64,000 nt of DNA from Sinorhizobium chiapasense (GCF_036488675.1 NZ_CP133148.1:1116001-1180000), one strand, 5' to 3'. Shown: positions 29,570-40,675, counted from the first letter of the stretch. The notes: a model not told the origin generated them from the sequence alone. Program-made: numbers and translations.

Positions 29570-29935
29570 ATGACTGAACTTCTCGGTTCCTATGTTCCGA
29601 TCGCGATTTTCATTGGAATCGCTCTTGTGATCGGCCTCGCACTCTTGGTCGCCCCCTTTGCTGTTGCCTTCAAGGCGCCCGATTCGGAAAAGCTGTCGGC
29701 CTACGAGTGCGGCTTCAACGCGTTCGACGACGCCCGCATGAAGTTCGACATCCGTTTCTATCTCGTGTCGATCCTCTTCATCATCTTCGACCTGGAAGTG
29801 GCGTTCCTCTTCCCCTGGGCCGTTTCGTTCAGGGACATGGGCTGGTTCGGCTTCTGGTCGATGATGGTCTTCCTCCTGGTGCTGACGGTCGGCTTTATCT
29901 ATGAATGGAAGAAGGGAGCGCTGGAATGGAATTGA
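29570..29935 (+). CDS. nuoA: NADH-quinone oxidoreductase subunit A
   Basis: 121 residues with three membrane helices, starting with [20 protein letters not shown]. The conserved loop reads [20 protein letters not shown], the cysteine-bearing family signature near the quinone channel. It is the first gene of the nuoA-N operon, and its stop overlaps the nuoB start. Confidence 0.97.
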   Translation: MTELLGSYVPIAIFIGIALVIGLALLVAPFAVAFKAPDSEKLSAYECGFNAFDDARMKFDIRFYLVSILFIIFDLEVAFLFPWAVSFRDMGWFGFWSMMVFLLVLTVGFIYEWKKGALEWN

Positions 29936-30504
29936 CCTCCGGCACCACGCTCGTTGCGCCGCAGCCGAAGGGGATCATCGATCCCGCGACCGGCAAGCCG
30001 ATCGGCAGCAATGACGCTTTCTTCGGCGAGATCAACAACGAGCTCGCCGACAAGGGTTTTCTCGTTACCTCGACCGACGAACTGATCAACTGGGCCCGCA
30101 CCGGTTCGCTGATGTGGATGACCTTCGGTCTTGCCTGCTGCGCCGTCGAGATGATGCAGATGTCGATGCCGCGCTACGACGCCGAGCGCTTCGGCTTCGC
30201 GCCGCGCGCCTCGCCGCGCCAGTCCGACGTCATGATCGTCGCCGGTACGCTGACCAACAAGATGGCGCCTGCGCTTCGCAAGGTCTACGACCAGATGCCG
30301 GAGCCGCGCTATGTCATCTCGATGGGTTCCTGCGCCAACGGCGGCGGCTACTATCACTATTCCTATTCGGTCGTACGTGGTTGCGACCGCGTCGTGCCCG
30401 TCGACATCTATGTGCCAGGCTGTCCTCCCACGGCAGAAGCGCTGCTTTACGGCGTGCTTCTGCTGCAGAAGAAGATCCGCCGGACCGGCACGATCGAGCG
30501 CTAA
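29926..30504 (+). CDS. nuoB: NADH-quinone oxidoreductase subunit B
   Basis: 192 residues. It carries the cysteine ligands of cluster N2, the last iron-sulfur centre before quinone: [22 protein letters not shown] and [18 protein letters not shown] 29926 follows GGGAGCG and overlaps the nuoA stop by ten bases, implying coupled translation. Like other alphaproteobacterial NuoB it has a short N-terminal extension before the NKGFLV-like segment. Confidence 0.97.
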   Translation: MELTSGTTLVAPQPKGIIDPATGKPIGSNDAFFGEINNELADKGFLVTSTDELINWARTGSLMWMTFGLACCAVEMMQMSMPRYDAERFGFAPRASPRQSDVMIVAGTLTNKMAPALRKVYDQMPEPRYVISMGSCANGGGYYHYSYSVVRGCDRVVPVDIYVPGCPPTAEALLYGVLLLQKKIRRTGTIER

Positions 30505-30522
30505 GGGCAGGGGGTCTTTAAG

Positions 30523-31128
30523 ATGAGTGAAGCCCTGAACGAGCTTGCCTCCTATCTTCGCGAGACGCGCGGTGCGCTGATCGCCGATGCAGAGATCAAA
30601 TTCGGCGAGCTGACGGTAACGGTCAAGGCAGAACATGTCGTCGCGCTACTGACGTTCCTGCGTGACGACGTGCAGTGCGCCTTCGTCAACCTGGTGGACG
30701 TCTGCGGCGTCGACTGGCCGCAGCGGCCGGACCGTTTCGATGTCGTCTATCACTTGCTGTCCCCGCGGCAGAACCTGCGTATCCGCGTTAAGGTCCAGAC
30801 CGCTGAAGGCGAGCCTGTGCCGTCGGCGACTGCCGTCTATCCGGGCGCGGACTGGTTCGAGCGGGAAGCCTACGACATGTACGGCATTCTCTTTACCGGA
30901 CATCCGGATCTGCGCCGCATTCTGACGGATTACGGCTTCGAGGGCCATCCGCTGCGCAAGGACTTCCCGGTGACCGGCTTCGTCGAGGTGCGTTATGACG
31001 ACGAGGTCAAGCGCGTCGTCTATGAGCCCGTCGAATTGAAGCAGGAATTCCGGAATTTCGATTTCCTTTCGCCGTGGGAAGGGACCGAGTATGTCCTGCC
31101 CGGCGATGAGAAGGCGAAGGCACGGTAA
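30523..31128 (+). CDS. nuoC: NADH-quinone oxidoreductase subunit C
   Basis: 201 residues, the separate NuoC form and not the NuoCD fusion of enterobacteria. The signature [20 protein letters not shown] and the following [18 protein letters not shown] are the 30-kDa subunit motif. It is a peripheral-arm structural subunit next to NuoD and NuoB. Confidence 0.97.
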   Translation: MSEALNELASYLRETRGALIADAEIKFGELTVTVKAEHVVALLTFLRDDVQCAFVNLVDVCGVDWPQRPDRFDVVYHLLSPRQNLRIRVKVQTAEGEPVPSATAVYPGADWFEREAYDMYGILFTGHPDLRRILTDYGFEGHPLRKDFPVTGFVEVRYDDEVKRVVYEPVELKQEFRNFDFLSPWEGTEYVLPGDEKAKAR

Positions 31129-31185
31129 GACTAAGTCGGCCCGTGACGATCCGCCGAGGATGTCATCCGGCCTGGAGCAATCGGT

Positions 31186-32376
31186 ATGACCGAACACAAC
31201 GTCCGCAACTTCAACATCAACTTTGGCCCGCAGCATCCGGCGGCGCACGGCGTTCTTCGCCTGGTGCTCGAGCTTGATGGCGAAATCGTCGAGCGCGTCG
31301 ATCCGCATATCGGTCTGTTGCATCGCGGCACCGAAAAGCTGATCGAGACCAAAACCTATCTGCAGGCTGTGCCCTATTTCGACCGGCTCGACTATGTCGC
31401 GCCGATGAACCAGGAACATGCCTTCGCGCTTGCGGTGGAGCGGCTGACGGGCACGGAAGTGCCGATCCGCGGCCAGCTCATCCGTGTTCTTTATTCGGAA
31501 ATTGGCCGCATCCTCTCGCATCTTCTCAACGTCACCACGCAGGCGATGGACGTCGGTGCGCTGACGCCGCCGCTCTGGGGTTTCGAAGAGCGCGAGAAGC
31601 TGATGGTCTTCTACGAACGCGCCTGCGGCGCCCGCATGCACTCGGCCTATATTCGGCCGGGCGGCGTGCATCAGGACCTGCCGCATCAGCTGGTCGAGGA
31701 TATCGGCAAGTGGATCGATCCGTTCCTGAAGACCGTCGACGATATCGACGAGTTGCTCACCGGAAACCGCATCTTCAAGCAGCGCAACGTCGACATCGGC
31801 GTCGTCAAGCTGGAGGATGCCTGGGCCTGGGGCTTCTCCGGCGTCATGGTGCGCGGCTCGGGCGCCGCCTGGGACCTGCGCCGCGCGCAGCCCTATGAAT
31901 GCTATTCCGATCTCGAATTCGATATCCCGATCGGGAAGAACGGCGACTGCTACGACCGCTACCTGATCCGTATGATCGAGATGCGCCAGTCGGCGAGGAT
32001 CATGCGCCAATGCGTGAACCGTCTGCTCGGCGACGCGAAGGCGGGGCCGGTCTCGTCGATGGACGGCAAGATCGTGCCGCCGAAGCGCGGCGAGATGAAG
32101 CGCTCGATGGAAGCATTGATCCACCACTTCAAGCTCTATACCGAGGGCTACCACGTGCCGGCCGGCGAAGTTTACGCCGCAGTCGAAGCGCCGAAGGGCG
32201 AGTTCGGCGTCTATCTTGTCTCCGACGGTTCGAACAAGCCGTACCGGTGCAAGATCCGTGCCCCGGGCTACGCGCATCTGCAGGCCATGGACTTCATCTG
32301 TCGCGGACACCAGCTCGCCGACGTCTCGGCTGTGCTGGGCTCCCTGGATATCGTTTTTGGCGAGGTAGACCGCTGA
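31186..32376 (+). CDS. nuoD: NADH-quinone oxidoreductase subunit D
   Basis: 396 residues of the 49-kDa subunit family. The N-terminus has [20 protein letters not shown], the conserved quinone-pocket segment. [10 protein letters not shown] and the C-terminal [20 protein letters not shown] are also diagnostic. It forms the quinone-binding cavity with NuoB. Its stop overlaps by one base with the small secreted-protein gene that follows. Confidence 0.97.
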   Translation: MTEHNVRNFNINFGPQHPAAHGVLRLVLELDGEIVERVDPHIGLLHRGTEKLIETKTYLQAVPYFDRLDYVAPMNQEHAFALAVERLTGTEVPIRGQLIRVLYSEIGRILSHLLNVTTQAMDVGALTPPLWGFEEREKLMVFYERACGARMHSAYIRPGGVHQDLPHQLVEDIGKWIDPFLKTVDDIDELLTGNRIFKQRNVDIGVVKLEDAWAWGFSGVMVRGSGAAWDLRRAQPYECYSDLEFDIPIGKNGDCYDRYLIRMIEMRQSARIMRQCVNRLLGDAKAGPVSSMDGKIVPPKRGEMKRSMEALIHHFKLYTEGYHVPAGEVYAAVEAPKGEFGVYLVSDGSNKPYRCKIRAPGYAHLQAMDFICRGHQLADVSAVLGSLDIVFGEVDR

Positions 32377-32630
32377 TGCGTCTGGCGCCGCTTGCCGTTC
32401 TAGGGCTTCTTGCGTTCACTTCTGCGGCTTTCGCGCAGGAGGACGTGAACAGCGCGTCGTCCGAGGCTTTGCGCGGCGGCTCCATGTCCGCGCTCCTGTC
32501 GAAGGGCTATGAGATCAAGGCCGCGGTCGCCAACGGCACGCGTTACATCGTATTTTTGCAGAAAGACCAGTCAGCCTATGCCTGCGAATTCGTCTCGGTG
32601 GCGAAATCGCGGTGCGGTTCGATTAACTGA
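32376..32630 (+). CDS. Small secreted/periplasmic protein inside the nuo operon
   Basis: 84 residues that start at the ATG overlapping the nuoD stop (TGATG). A convincing signal peptide, [20 protein letters not shown], is followed by a mature part of about 64 residues with two cysteines ([16 protein letters not shown] at the end) that could form a disulfide. No known domain was recognised. Placement and overlap imply co-expression with complex I, perhaps as an assembly or accessory factor; this is inference only. Confidence 0.72.
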   Translation: MRLAPLAVLGLLAFTSAAFAQEDVNSASSEALRGGSMSALLSKGYEIKAAVANGTRYIVFLQKDQSAYACEFVSVAKSRCGSIN

Positions 32631-32646
32631 TAAGGTATTCACTAGA

Positions 32647-33792
32647 ATGTCCGTTCGTCGACTAGCCGAAGACACTGTCCAGCCAGTAAGCTTTGCGTTC
32701 AACAAAGCGAATGCTGCCTGGGCCAAGGCAACGATCAAGAAATATCCGAAGGGCCGCGAGCAGTCGGCGGTCATTCCCTTGCTGATGCGCGCTCAGGAGC
32801 AGGACGGCTGGGTGACGAAGGCGGCGATCGAGTCGGTCGCAGACATGCTTGGCATGCCCTACATCCGCGTTCTCGAAGTCGCGACCTTCTACACGCAGTT
32901 CCAGCTGAAGCCCGTCGGTACGCGCGCGCATGTGCAGGTTTGCGGAACAACGCCGTGCATGCTGCGTGGCGCTGAGGACCTGATCAATGTATGCAAGGGC
33001 AAGATCGCCTCGGAGCCCTTCGCTCTGAACGAGAGCGGCACCCTGTCGTGGGAAGAGGTCGAATGTCAGGGCGCCTGCGTCAACGCACCGATGGTGATGA
33101 TCTTCAAGGACACGTTCGAAGACCTGACGCCCGAGCGTTTGGAACAGATCATCGACAGTTTCGAAGCAGGTAAGGGCACAGAGGTCACGCCTGGCCCGCA
33201 GATCGATCGCGTCTATTCTGCGCCTATTGGTGGTCCGACCACATTGCTGACACGGGATCCGGCGACGAAAAATAACCCCGCACCGGCTAACGCCGCACTG
33301 GCCAACCCCGGCCGGGCGAAGAAGGCCCCGAGCGAGCCGGCCGTCAGCATCCCGCCGGCGAATGCGGCGAGGGCGAAGACCGCAAGCGCGGTTACCAACC
33401 CGACATTGAAGACGCCGGTCACCGCAAAGAAAGAAGCGGCCGCCATCGCCAAGATCGAAGGCGAGACCGTCGACAAGTCCAAGCCGGCGGTTGCGGGCCG
33501 GCCCTCGCTTGAAGACAAGAACCGCCCGGCGGGTATCGAGAAGCCGGTGGCCATCGACGATCTCAAACTGATCTCGGGCGTCGGCCCCAAGATCGAGGCC
33601 ACCCTGCATGAGATCGGCATCTACACGTTTGCGCAGGTTGCCTCCTGGACAAAGGCCGAACGCGAATGGGTCGACGGGTATCTGAATTTCAAGGGCCGCA
33701 TCGAGCGCGATGACTGGGTCAAGCAGGCCAAGGCGCTCGCCAAGGGCGGCGAAGCCGAATACATCAAGGTTTTCGGCAAGAAGCCGCGGTAA
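32647..33792 (+). CDS. nuoE: NADH-quinone oxidoreductase subunit E with C-terminal helix-hairpin-helix extension
   Basis: 381 residues, more than twice the usual NuoE length of about 165. Residues 1-175 are the thioredoxin-like 2Fe-2S subunit with cluster cysteines in [10 protein letters not shown] (99 and 104) and [11 protein letters not shown] (140 and 144). Residues 180-295 are an Ala/Pro/Lys-rich linker. Residues 297-381 form a helix-hairpin-helix domain ([18 protein letters not shown] ... [15 protein letters not shown]). The same domain occurs in the gene between nuoF and nuoG. ATG 32647 chosen; an upstream open frame overlaps the secreted-protein gene and is not plausible. Confidence 0.93.
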   Translation: MSVRRLAEDTVQPVSFAFNKANAAWAKATIKKYPKGREQSAVIPLLMRAQEQDGWVTKAAIESVADMLGMPYIRVLEVATFYTQFQLKPVGTRAHVQVCGTTPCMLRGAEDLINVCKGKIASEPFALNESGTLSWEEVECQGACVNAPMVMIFKDTFEDLTPERLEQIIDSFEAGKGTEVTPGPQIDRVYSAPIGGPTTLLTRDPATKNNPAPANAALANPGRAKKAPSEPAVSIPPANAARAKTASAVTNPTLKTPVTAKKEAAAIAKIEGETVDKSKPAVAGRPSLEDKNRPAGIEKPVAIDDLKLISGVGPKIEATLHEIGIYTFAQVASWTKAEREWVDGYLNFKGRIERDDWVKQAKALAKGGEAEYIKVFGKKPR

Positions 33793-33803
33793 AGAGGTGA
33801 ACC

Positions 33804-35108
33804 ATGCTAAGAGATGAAGACCGCATCTTTACCAATCTCTACGGCCTCAAGGACAAGTCCCTGAAGGGCGCCATGGCGCGCGGCCATTGGGACGGCACCA
33901 AGCAGATCCTGGAAAAAGGCCGCGACTGGATCATTAACGAAATGAAGGCGTCGGGCCTTCGCGGCCGCGGTGGCGCCGGCTTCCCGACCGGGCTGAAGTG
34001 GTCCTTCATGCCGAAGGAAAGCGACGGACGGCCGCATTACCTGGTGGTCAACGCCGACGAGTCGGAGCCCGGCACCTGCAAGGACCGCGACATCATGCGC
34101 CACGATCCGCACACGCTGATCGAAGGCTGTCTGGTCGCGAGCTTCGCCATGGGCGCCCATACCGCATACATCTACGTGCGCGGCGAATATATTCGCGAGC
34201 GCGAGGCGCTGCAGGCGGCGATCGACGAATGCTATGACGCGGGTCTGCTCGGCAAGAACAACAAGCACGGCTGGGACATGGACATCTACGTCCATCACGG
34301 CGCCGGCGCCTATATCTGCGGTGAAGAGACCGCATTGCTCGAAAGCCTCGAAGGCAAGAAGGGACAACCGCGGCTGAAGCCGCCGTTCCCGGCGAACATG
34401 GGTCTCTACGGCTGCCCGACGACCGTCAACAATGTCGAATCGATCGCGGTCGCCCCGACCATCCTGCGCCGTGGCGCGAGCTGGTTTTCCTCGATTGGCC
34501 GTCCGAACAATGTCGGCACGAAGCTGTTCATGATCTCCGGCCACGTCAACAAGCCGTGCACGGTCGAAGAGGCGATGGGCATCACGTTCCGCGAGCTGAT
34601 CGAAAAGCATGCGGGCGGTATCCGTGGCGGCTGGGACAACCTCTTGGCGGTCATTCCGGGCGGTGCGTCGTGCCCGGTCGTCAAGGCCGAAGACATCATC
34701 GACTGCCCGATGGACTTCGACGGTCTGCGCGAAGTCAAGTCGTCCTTCGGCACGGCTGCCGCGATCGTCATGGACAGGTCCACCGACATCATCAAGGCGA
34801 TCGCCCGCATCTCGGCATTCTTCAAGCACGAGAGCTGCGGCCAGTGCACGCCTTGCCGTGAGGGTACGGGCTGGATGTGGCGGGTGATGGAGCGCATGGT
34901 GCAGGGCCGCGCGCAGAAGCGCGAGATCGACATGCTTTTCGACGTGACGAAGCAGATCGAGGGTCACACCATCTGTGCGCTCGGCGATGCGGCCGCCTGG
35001 CCGGTCCAGGGTCTCATCCGCAACTTCCGCCCCGAGATCGAAAAGCGCATCGACGAATACACACGCAACGCGACGTCGCACGGCGCGGTGCTCGAAGCAG
35101 CGGAGTAA
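33804..35108 (+). CDS. nuoF: NADH-quinone oxidoreductase subunit F
   Basis: 434 residues of the NADH- and FMN-binding 51-kDa subunit. The glycine-rich [17 protein letters not shown] binds FMN, and [18 protein letters not shown] is a further signature. The 4Fe-4S ligands are in [15 protein letters not shown]. It works with NuoE and NuoG in the NADH dehydrogenase module. Eleven bases separate it from nuoE. Confidence 0.97.
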   Translation: MLRDEDRIFTNLYGLKDKSLKGAMARGHWDGTKQILEKGRDWIINEMKASGLRGRGGAGFPTGLKWSFMPKESDGRPHYLVVNADESEPGTCKDRDIMRHDPHTLIEGCLVASFAMGAHTAYIYVRGEYIREREALQAAIDECYDAGLLGKNNKHGWDMDIYVHHGAGAYICGEETALLESLEGKKGQPRLKPPFPANMGLYGCPTTVNNVESIAVAPTILRRGASWFSSIGRPNNVGTKLFMISGHVNKPCTVEEAMGITFRELIEKHAGGIRGGWDNLLAVIPGGASCPVVKAEDIIDCPMDFDGLREVKSSFGTAAAIVMDRSTDIIKAIARISAFFKHESCGQCTPCREGTGWMWRVMERMVQGRAQKREIDMLFDVTKQIEGHTICALGDAAAWPVQGLIRNFRPEIEKRIDEYTRNATSHGAVLEAAE

Positions 35109-35114
35109 CGACCG

Positions 35115-35750
35115 ATGGCCGGGACACGTAAGGACGGACAAAGCATGGAAAAGGCCGGCGTAGTCATTCCATTCGCGCGTTCCCTCGACGTAGACCCGGC
35201 CGATCCGTTCGGCATGGCCGAGTGGATGAAAAACATGCCGAACCTTCCGCTGCACCCGCTGATTGCGCACCCGACGGCGGCCGTCGCGGCCGCAACTGCG
35301 CTGGGGTTCGGCCTCTCGAGTCACATCGCCGGCATCATGTTCGGGGCCATGCAGGGCGCTGTCGGTGCGATGCAGAAAGGTATTTCGGCGCCGGCACAGC
35401 CGGAAGCCGCCGAGCCCAAGCCTGCGCCTGCGCCGACCAAGCGGGCGGTGCAGCAAGCTCCGGAAGCCTCGCCGGCTCCGGTTGTTGCGCGATCTCCCAA
35501 GGTGTCGAAGCCGAAGGCGAGGACGCCAGCCAAGGTGGCAAAGCAGGATGCCGCCGATGACCTCAAGCGGATTTCCGGCATCGGTCCGAAGCTCGAGCAG
35601 GTCTTGAACGCCAGGGGCATTCGCCGCTTTGCCGACATCGCCGCCTGGAGCGCGGCGGAGGTGGCGCGGTTGGACAAGGAACTCGGTTTCGATGGCCGCA
35701 TCCTGCGCGACGATTGGGTAGGGCAGGCGAAGGCGCTCAAGGGCGCGTGA
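35115..35750 (+). CDS. Uncharacterised protein with hydrophobic segment and C-terminal helix-hairpin-helix domain
   Basis: 211 residues between nuoF and nuoG. The N-terminal half has a glycine/alanine-rich hydrophobic stretch (AVAAATALGFGLSSHIAGIM, about residues 55-75) that may contact the membrane. A proline/alanine/lysine linker follows. The C-terminal 65 residues (DDLKRISGIGPKLEQVLNAR ... RDDWVGQAKALKG) match the NuoE extension. A start at 35145 (after TAAGGA) is as likely as 35115. Such HhH domains usually bind DNA, but here they may serve protein contacts in complex I. Confidence 0.75.
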   Translation: MAGTRKDGQSMEKAGVVIPFARSLDVDPADPFGMAEWMKNMPNLPLHPLIAHPTAAVAAATALGFGLSSHIAGIMFGAMQGAVGAMQKGISAPAQPEAAEPKPAPAPTKRAVQQAPEASPAPVVARSPKVSKPKARTPAKVAKQDAADDLKRISGIGPKLEQVLNARGIRRFADIAAWSAAEVARLDKELGFDGRILRDDWVGQAKALKGA

Positions 35751-35868
35751 TGAAAGATTAACAGGCGATGACCCTTGGTTAGCGGCCATCACCAGCAAGC
35801 CGCGTGGCTGTAAAGGAATTGTCTGCCGCCGAGGGGCAGGCGGACGGAAGACAGGATTGAGTGCGAAG

Positions 35869-37950
35869 ATGGCAAAGCTGAAAGTCGACGGAAAAGAGAT
35901 CGAGGTCCCGGATCATTTCACCCTGCTGCAGGCGTGTGAAGAGGCCGGCGCCGAGGTTCCGCGCTTCTGTTTCCACGAGCGGCTTTCGGTCGCCGGCAAC
36001 TGCCGCATGTGTCTGGTCGAAGTGAAGGGCGGACCGCCGAAGCCGGCAGCCTCCTGCGCGATGGGTGTGCGCGATCTGCGCCCCGGCCCGAATGGCGAGG
36101 TGCCGGAAGTCTTCACGACCACGCCGATGGTCAAGAAGGCGCGCGAAGGCGTCATGGAATTCCTGCTGATCAACCATCCGCTCGACTGCCCGATCTGCGA
36201 TCAGGGCGGTGAGTGCGACCTGCAGGACCAGGCCATGGCCTTCGGCATCGATTCGTCGCGCTACCAGGAAAACAAGCGCGCGGTCGAGGACAAGTACATC
36301 GGCCCGCTGGTGAAGACGGTGATGAACCGTTGCATCCACTGCACGCGCTGCGTCCGCTTCACGACGGAAGTCGCCGGCATTGCCGAGCTTGGCCTCATCG
36401 GCCGCGGCGAGGACGCCGAGATCACCACCTATCTCGAACAGGCGATGACCTCCGAACTGCAGGGCAATGTCGTCGACCTCTGCCCGGTCGGCGCCCTGAC
36501 CTCGAAGCCCTTCGCCTTCACGGCCCGTCCCTGGGAACTGAACAAGACCGAGTCGATCGACGTCATGGACGCGCTTGGCTCGGCGATCCGCGTCGACACG
36601 CGCGGCCGCGAAGTGATGCGCATCATGCCGCGCGTCAACGAGGACATCAACGAGGAGTGGATCTCCGACAAGACCCGCTTCATCTGGGATGGCCTGAAGA
36701 CGCAGCGTCTCGACCGTCCCTACGTCAAGAAGGATGGCCGTCTTCAGCCTGCAAGCTGGAGCGATGCGTTCCAGGCGATCAAGGCTGCCGTCGCCAACAC
36801 TTCGGGCGACAAGATCGGCGCGATTGCCGGCGACCTCGCTTCCGTCGAGGAAATGTACGCTCTGAAGGAGCTCGTCGCGTCGCTCGGCTCTGAGAATGTC
36901 GACTGCCGACAGGATGGTGCCGCGCTCGACCCGTCGCTCGGCCGCGCCAGCTACATCTTCAATCCGACGATCCAGGGTATTGAAAACGCCGATGCGCTGC
37001 TTATCATCGGCTCCAATCCGCGCTTCGAAGCGTCGGTGCTCAATGCGCGTATCCGCAAGCGCTACCGCATGGGCAATTTCCCGATCGCCGCGATCGGCGA
37101 ACAGAGCGAGTTGCGGTACGAATACGAATATCTCGGCGCGGGCAGCGAAACGCTTGCCGACCTCCTTTCCGGCAAGGCCAAGTTCTTCGCGACCTTGAAG
37201 AAGGCTGAGCGGCCGCTGATCATCATCGGCCAGGGCGCGCTGGCAGGGGAGGGCGGCGCAGCCGTCCTCGCCAACGCGGCAAAACTGGCGGTCGCGGTTG
37301 GCGCAGTCGGCGCGGACTGGAACGGCTTTGCCGTGCTTCACACCGCAGCCTCGCGCGTCGGCGGTCTCGATCTTGGCTTCGTCCCCGGCAAGGGCGGCAA
37401 GGCGGCGGCCGAAACGGTCGGCAGCGCCGACGTACTTTTCCTGCTTGGCGCGGATGAGATTGATCTTTCGAAGCGCAAGGCCGGCTTCACCGTCTATATT
37501 GGTTCGCACGGCGACAACGGCGCACATGCGGCCGATGTCATTCTACCGGGCGCGACCTACACGGAGAAATCCGGGACCTGGGTGAACACCGAAGGCCGGG
37601 TACAGGTTGGTAACCGCGCGGGCTTCGCCCCGGGCGACGCACGCGAAGACTGGGCCATCATCCGCGCGCTATCCGATGTGCTCGGCCGGAAGTTGCCCTT
37701 TGATTCGCTTGGCGAATTGCGCGCGAAGCTCTACGCCGCGCATCCCCATTTCGCGGAAATCGATGCGATCGCGGCCGGCGACAGCGATGAAATTGCCGCA
37801 CTCGCGCAAAAAGCAGGTGAGATGGCGAAATCCTCGTTTGCGTCTCCGGTCAAAGACTTCTATTTGACGAACCCGATAGCGCGCGCATCCGCCGTTATGG
37901 CCGAATGCTCGGCTTTGGCACGCAACAATTTCAAAGCTGCGGCGGAATGA
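35869..37950 (+). CDS. nuoG: NADH-quinone oxidoreductase subunit G
   Basis: 693 residues. The N-terminal ferredoxin-like part carries several clusters: PRFCFHERLSVAGNCRMCLV, CPICDQGGECDLQDQAM and CIHCTRCVRF. It is followed by a molybdopterin-oxidoreductase-like domain that lacks the cofactor in complex I. ATG 35869 (MAKLKVDG) chosen; a TTG at 35857 is also in frame. It carries electrons from NuoEF to the connecting arm. Confidence 0.96.
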   Translation: MAKLKVDGKEIEVPDHFTLLQACEEAGAEVPRFCFHERLSVAGNCRMCLVEVKGGPPKPAASCAMGVRDLRPGPNGEVPEVFTTTPMVKKAREGVMEFLLINHPLDCPICDQGGECDLQDQAMAFGIDSSRYQENKRAVEDKYIGPLVKTVMNRCIHCTRCVRFTTEVAGIAELGLIGRGEDAEITTYLEQAMTSELQGNVVDLCPVGALTSKPFAFTARPWELNKTESIDVMDALGSAIRVDTRGREVMRIMPRVNEDINEEWISDKTRFIWDGLKTQRLDRPYVKKDGRLQPASWSDAFQAIKAAVANTSGDKIGAIAGDLASVEEMYALKELVASLGSENVDCRQDGAALDPSLGRASYIFNPTIQGIENADALLIIGSNPRFEASVLNARIRKRYRMGNFPIAAIGEQSELRYEYEYLGAGSETLADLLSGKAKFFATLKKAERPLIIIGQGALAGEGGAAVLANAAKLAVAVGAVGADWNGFAVLHTAASRVGGLDLGFVPGKGGKAAAETVGSADVLFLLGADEIDLSKRKAGFTVYIGSHGDNGAHAADVILPGATYTEKSGTWVNTEGRVQVGNRAGFAPGDAREDWAIIRALSDVLGRKLPFDSLGELRAKLYAAHPHFAEIDAIAAGDSDEIAALAQKAGEMAKSSFASPVKDFYLTNPIARASAVMAECSALARNNFKAAAE

Positions 37951-37970
37951 GCGCGAGGGAATAGAATATC

Positions 37971-39014
37971 ATGGACGCTTTCGTTTCGACCTATGTCTGG
38001 CCTGCGATCATCATGGTCGCCCAGTCGCTGCTGCTGCTGGTCGCGCTGCTGCTCTTCATCGCTTACATTCTGCTGGCCGACCGCAAGATCTGGGCGGCCG
38101 TGCAGCTGCGCCGTGGTCCGAATGTCGTCGGTCCGTGGGGATTGTTTCAGTCCTTCGCCGACCTCCTGAAGTTCGTTTTCAAGGAGCCGGTCATTCCGGC
38201 AGGTGCGAACAAGACGGTCTTCCTTCTTGCTCCACTGGTCTCGGTGACGCTTGCGCTTGCTGCCTGGGCGGTCATTCCGCTCAACGCGAACTGGGTGATC
38301 GCGAACATCAACGTCGGCATCCTCTTCGTCTTCGCCATATCTTCTCTCGAAGTTTATGGCATCATCATGGGCGGCTGGGCGTCGAACTCGAAGTATCCCT
38401 TCCTCGGCGCCTTGCGTTCCGCCGCGCAGATGGTGTCCTACGAAGTCTCGATTGGCTTTGTCATCGTGACGGTTCTGCTTTGCGTTGGCTCGCTCAACCT
38501 GACGGATATCGTCACTGCGCAGACCGACGGCCTCGGAACGATGATCGGCCTGCCGGCTTCCTTCCTTGACTGGCATTGGCTGTCGCTCTTCCCGATGTTC
38601 ATCGTGTTCTTCATCTCGGCCCTTGCCGAGACGAACCGTCCGCCGTTCGATCTGCCCGAAGCCGAATCCGAACTCGTCGCCGGCTTCATGGTCGAATACG
38701 GCTCGACCCCGTACATGATGTTCATGCTCGGCGAATATGCGGCGATCTGCCTGATGTGCGCGCTGACGACGATCCTGTTTCTCGGCGGCTGGCTCCCCCC
38801 GCTCGACGTGTGGTTCCTGAACTGGGTCCCGGGCATCATCTGGTTCGTGCTGAAGGCCTCGTTCGTGTTCTTCATGTTCGCGATGGTCAAGGCGTTCGTG
38901 CCGCGTTACCGCTACGACCAGTTGATGCGCCTCGGCTGGAAGGTCTTCCTTCCGCTCTCGCTCGCCATGGTCGTCATCGTCGCATTCGTTTTGAAGCTGA
39001 TGGGGTGGGCTTGA
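37971..39014 (+). CDS. nuoH: NADH-quinone oxidoreductase subunit H
   Basis: 347 residues with about eight membrane helices. The family signatures are [20 protein letters not shown] and the acidic loop [19 protein letters not shown], which lines the quinone site. It joins the membrane arm to the peripheral arm. Twenty bases separate it from nuoG. Confidence 0.97.
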   Translation: MDAFVSTYVWPAIIMVAQSLLLLVALLLFIAYILLADRKIWAAVQLRRGPNVVGPWGLFQSFADLLKFVFKEPVIPAGANKTVFLLAPLVSVTLALAAWAVIPLNANWVIANINVGILFVFAISSLEVYGIIMGGWASNSKYPFLGALRSAAQMVSYEVSIGFVIVTVLLCVGSLNLTDIVTAQTDGLGTMIGLPASFLDWHWLSLFPMFIVFFISALAETNRPPFDLPEAESELVAGFMVEYGSTPYMMFMLGEYAAICLMCALTTILFLGGWLPPLDVWFLNWVPGIIWFVLKASFVFFMFAMVKAFVPRYRYDQLMRLGWKVFLPLSLAMVVIVAFVLKLMGWA

Positions 39015-39079
39015 TGTCCGCTCAAAGCTTCGCTGCATACCGCCGGCTGCTCCCAGGCCGGCAAGTTTGGAGGTAAATG

Positions 39080-39571
39080 ATGGCCGGTCTTTCGCAAGCC
39101 GTCAGTTCGCTTTTCCTCAAGGAGTTCGTCGGCGCTTTCTTTTTGTCGATGCGCTATTTCTTCGGGCCGAAGGCGACGTTGAACTATCCTTTCGAAAAGG
39201 GGCCAGTCAGCCCGCGTTTCCGCGGCGAACATGCGCTTCGCCGTTATCCGAACGGGGAAGAGCGCTGCATCGCCTGCAAGCTGTGCGAGGCGATCTGTCC
39301 TGCCCAGGCAATCACCATCGAGGCGGGCCCGCGCCGTAACGACGGCACGCGCCGCACGGTGCGTTACGACATCGACATGGTGAAGTGCATTTATTGCGGG
39401 TTCTGCCAGGAAGCCTGTCCGGTCGACGCCATCGTCGAGGGACCGAACTTCGAATTCGCCACCGAAACGCGCGAAGAGCTTTACTACGACAAGGAAAAGC
39501 TGCTCGCCAACGGCGACCGGTGGGAACGGGAAATCGCGCGCAACATCGCGATGGACTCGCCCTACCGCTGA
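39080..39571 (+). CDS. nuoI: NADH-quinone oxidoreductase subunit I
   Basis: 163 residues with two ferredoxin-type 4Fe-4S motifs, [16 protein letters not shown] and [16 protein letters not shown], as in all 23-kDa subunits. Two adjacent ATG codons (39077 and 39080) follow GGAGG; the second has the better spacing of 6 bases. Confidence 0.97.
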   Translation: MAGLSQAVSSLFLKEFVGAFFLSMRYFFGPKATLNYPFEKGPVSPRFRGEHALRRYPNGEERCIACKLCEAICPAQAITIEAGPRRNDGTRRTVRYDIDMVKCIYCGFCQEACPVDAIVEGPNFEFATETREELYYDKEKLLANGDRWEREIARNIAMDSPYR

Positions 39572-39716
39572 GGCTATCTGCGTGACGCTGCATCGCGCCG
39601 CTTGAAGAGCGGCGCATGTGAAACAGGTATTGGGCGCTGGCCGGACCGTGTCCGGCTTTGCCCGTGGAGTGGGGGCAGGCGCCTTCACGCCGAGCAAGAC
39701 GAAAAAGGCACCGATC

Positions 39717-40331
39717 ATGGGTCTGCAGGCTCTTTTTTTCTATCTCTTTGCCTTCATTGCGGTGGCATCGGCATTCATGGTCATTGCAGCTAAGAACCCG
39801 GTTTACTCGGTTCTGTTCCTGATCCTGACCTTCTTCAACGCGGCGGGGCTCTTCCTGCTGACGGGGGCCGAGTTCCTGGCAATGATCCTGCTCGTCGTCT
39901 ATGTCGGCGCGGTGGCGGTTCTGTTCCTTTTCGTCGTGATGATGCTCGACATCGATTTCGCTGAACTGCGCGCAGGTGTGCTTGAATATGCACCGATCGG
40001 CGCGCTGATCGGGTTGATCCTTGCGGCCGAACTTATCATCGTCGTCGGCGGAGCGACGTTCTCGCCGGAAATCGCCAAGGGCATCGCGATGCCGATCCCG
40101 CCGGTTGCCGAGCGGACCAATACGGCCGCGCTCGGCGACGTTCTCTACACGCATTACATCTACTTCTTCCAGATCGCGGGGCTCGTGCTGCTCGTCGCCA
40201 TGATCGGCGCCATCGTGCTGACGCTGCGCCACCGCGAGAACATCAAGCGCCAGAGCATTCCGCGGCAAGTTGCCCGCGCGCCCGAGACCGCCGTCGAGGT
40301 GGTCACGGTCAAGCCCGGGCAGGGCATCTAA
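39717..40331 (+). CDS. nuoJ: NADH-quinone oxidoreductase subunit J
   Basis: 204 residues with five membrane helices; the central [20 protein letters not shown] contains the conserved segment with a pi-bulge. The frame is open to 39618, but ATG 39717 begins the first helix ([13 protein letters not shown]) and follows AAAAAGG. The 145-base gap before it is the largest inside the operon. Confidence 0.94.
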   Translation: MGLQALFFYLFAFIAVASAFMVIAAKNPVYSVLFLILTFFNAAGLFLLTGAEFLAMILLVVYVGAVAVLFLFVVMMLDIDFAELRAGVLEYAPIGALIGLILAAELIIVVGGATFSPEIAKGIAMPIPPVAERTNTAALGDVLYTHYIYFFQIAGLVLLVAMIGAIVLTLRHRENIKRQSIPRQVARAPETAVEVVTVKPGQGI

Positions 40332-40359
40332 TCCGGACGCGAGGTCGAGGAACTACAAC

Positions 40360-40668
40360 ATGGAAATCGGAATTTCCCACTATCTGACCGTCAGCGCCAT
40401 CCTGTTCACGCTCGGCGTTTTCGGCATCTTTCTCAACCGGAAGAACGTCATCATCATCCTGATGTCGGTGGAACTCATTCTGCTCTCGGTCAACATCAAT
40501 ATGGTGGCCTTCTCGGCCTTCCTCAACGACATCACCGGTCAGGTCTTCGCGCTGTTCATTCTAACCGTGGCGGCGGCCGAGGCGGCCATCGGGCTTGCAA
40601 TTCTCGTCGTCTTCTATCGCAACCGCGGCTCGATCGCCGTCGAAGACGTCAACATGATGAAGGGCTGA
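40360..40668 (+). CDS. nuoK: NADH-quinone oxidoreductase subunit K
   Basis: 102 residues with three membrane helices. [18 protein letters not shown] holds the conserved proton-channel glutamate, and a second is in [18 protein letters not shown]. Start at 40360 ([11 protein letters not shown]), the family start; the open frame upstream is the end of nuoJ in another frame. Confidence 0.97.
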   Translation: MEIGISHYLTVSAILFTLGVFGIFLNRKNVIIILMSVELILLSVNINMVAFSAFLNDITGQVFALFILTVAAAEAAIGLAILVVFYRNRGSIAVEDVNMMKG

Positions 40669-40675
40669 TTGGGCT

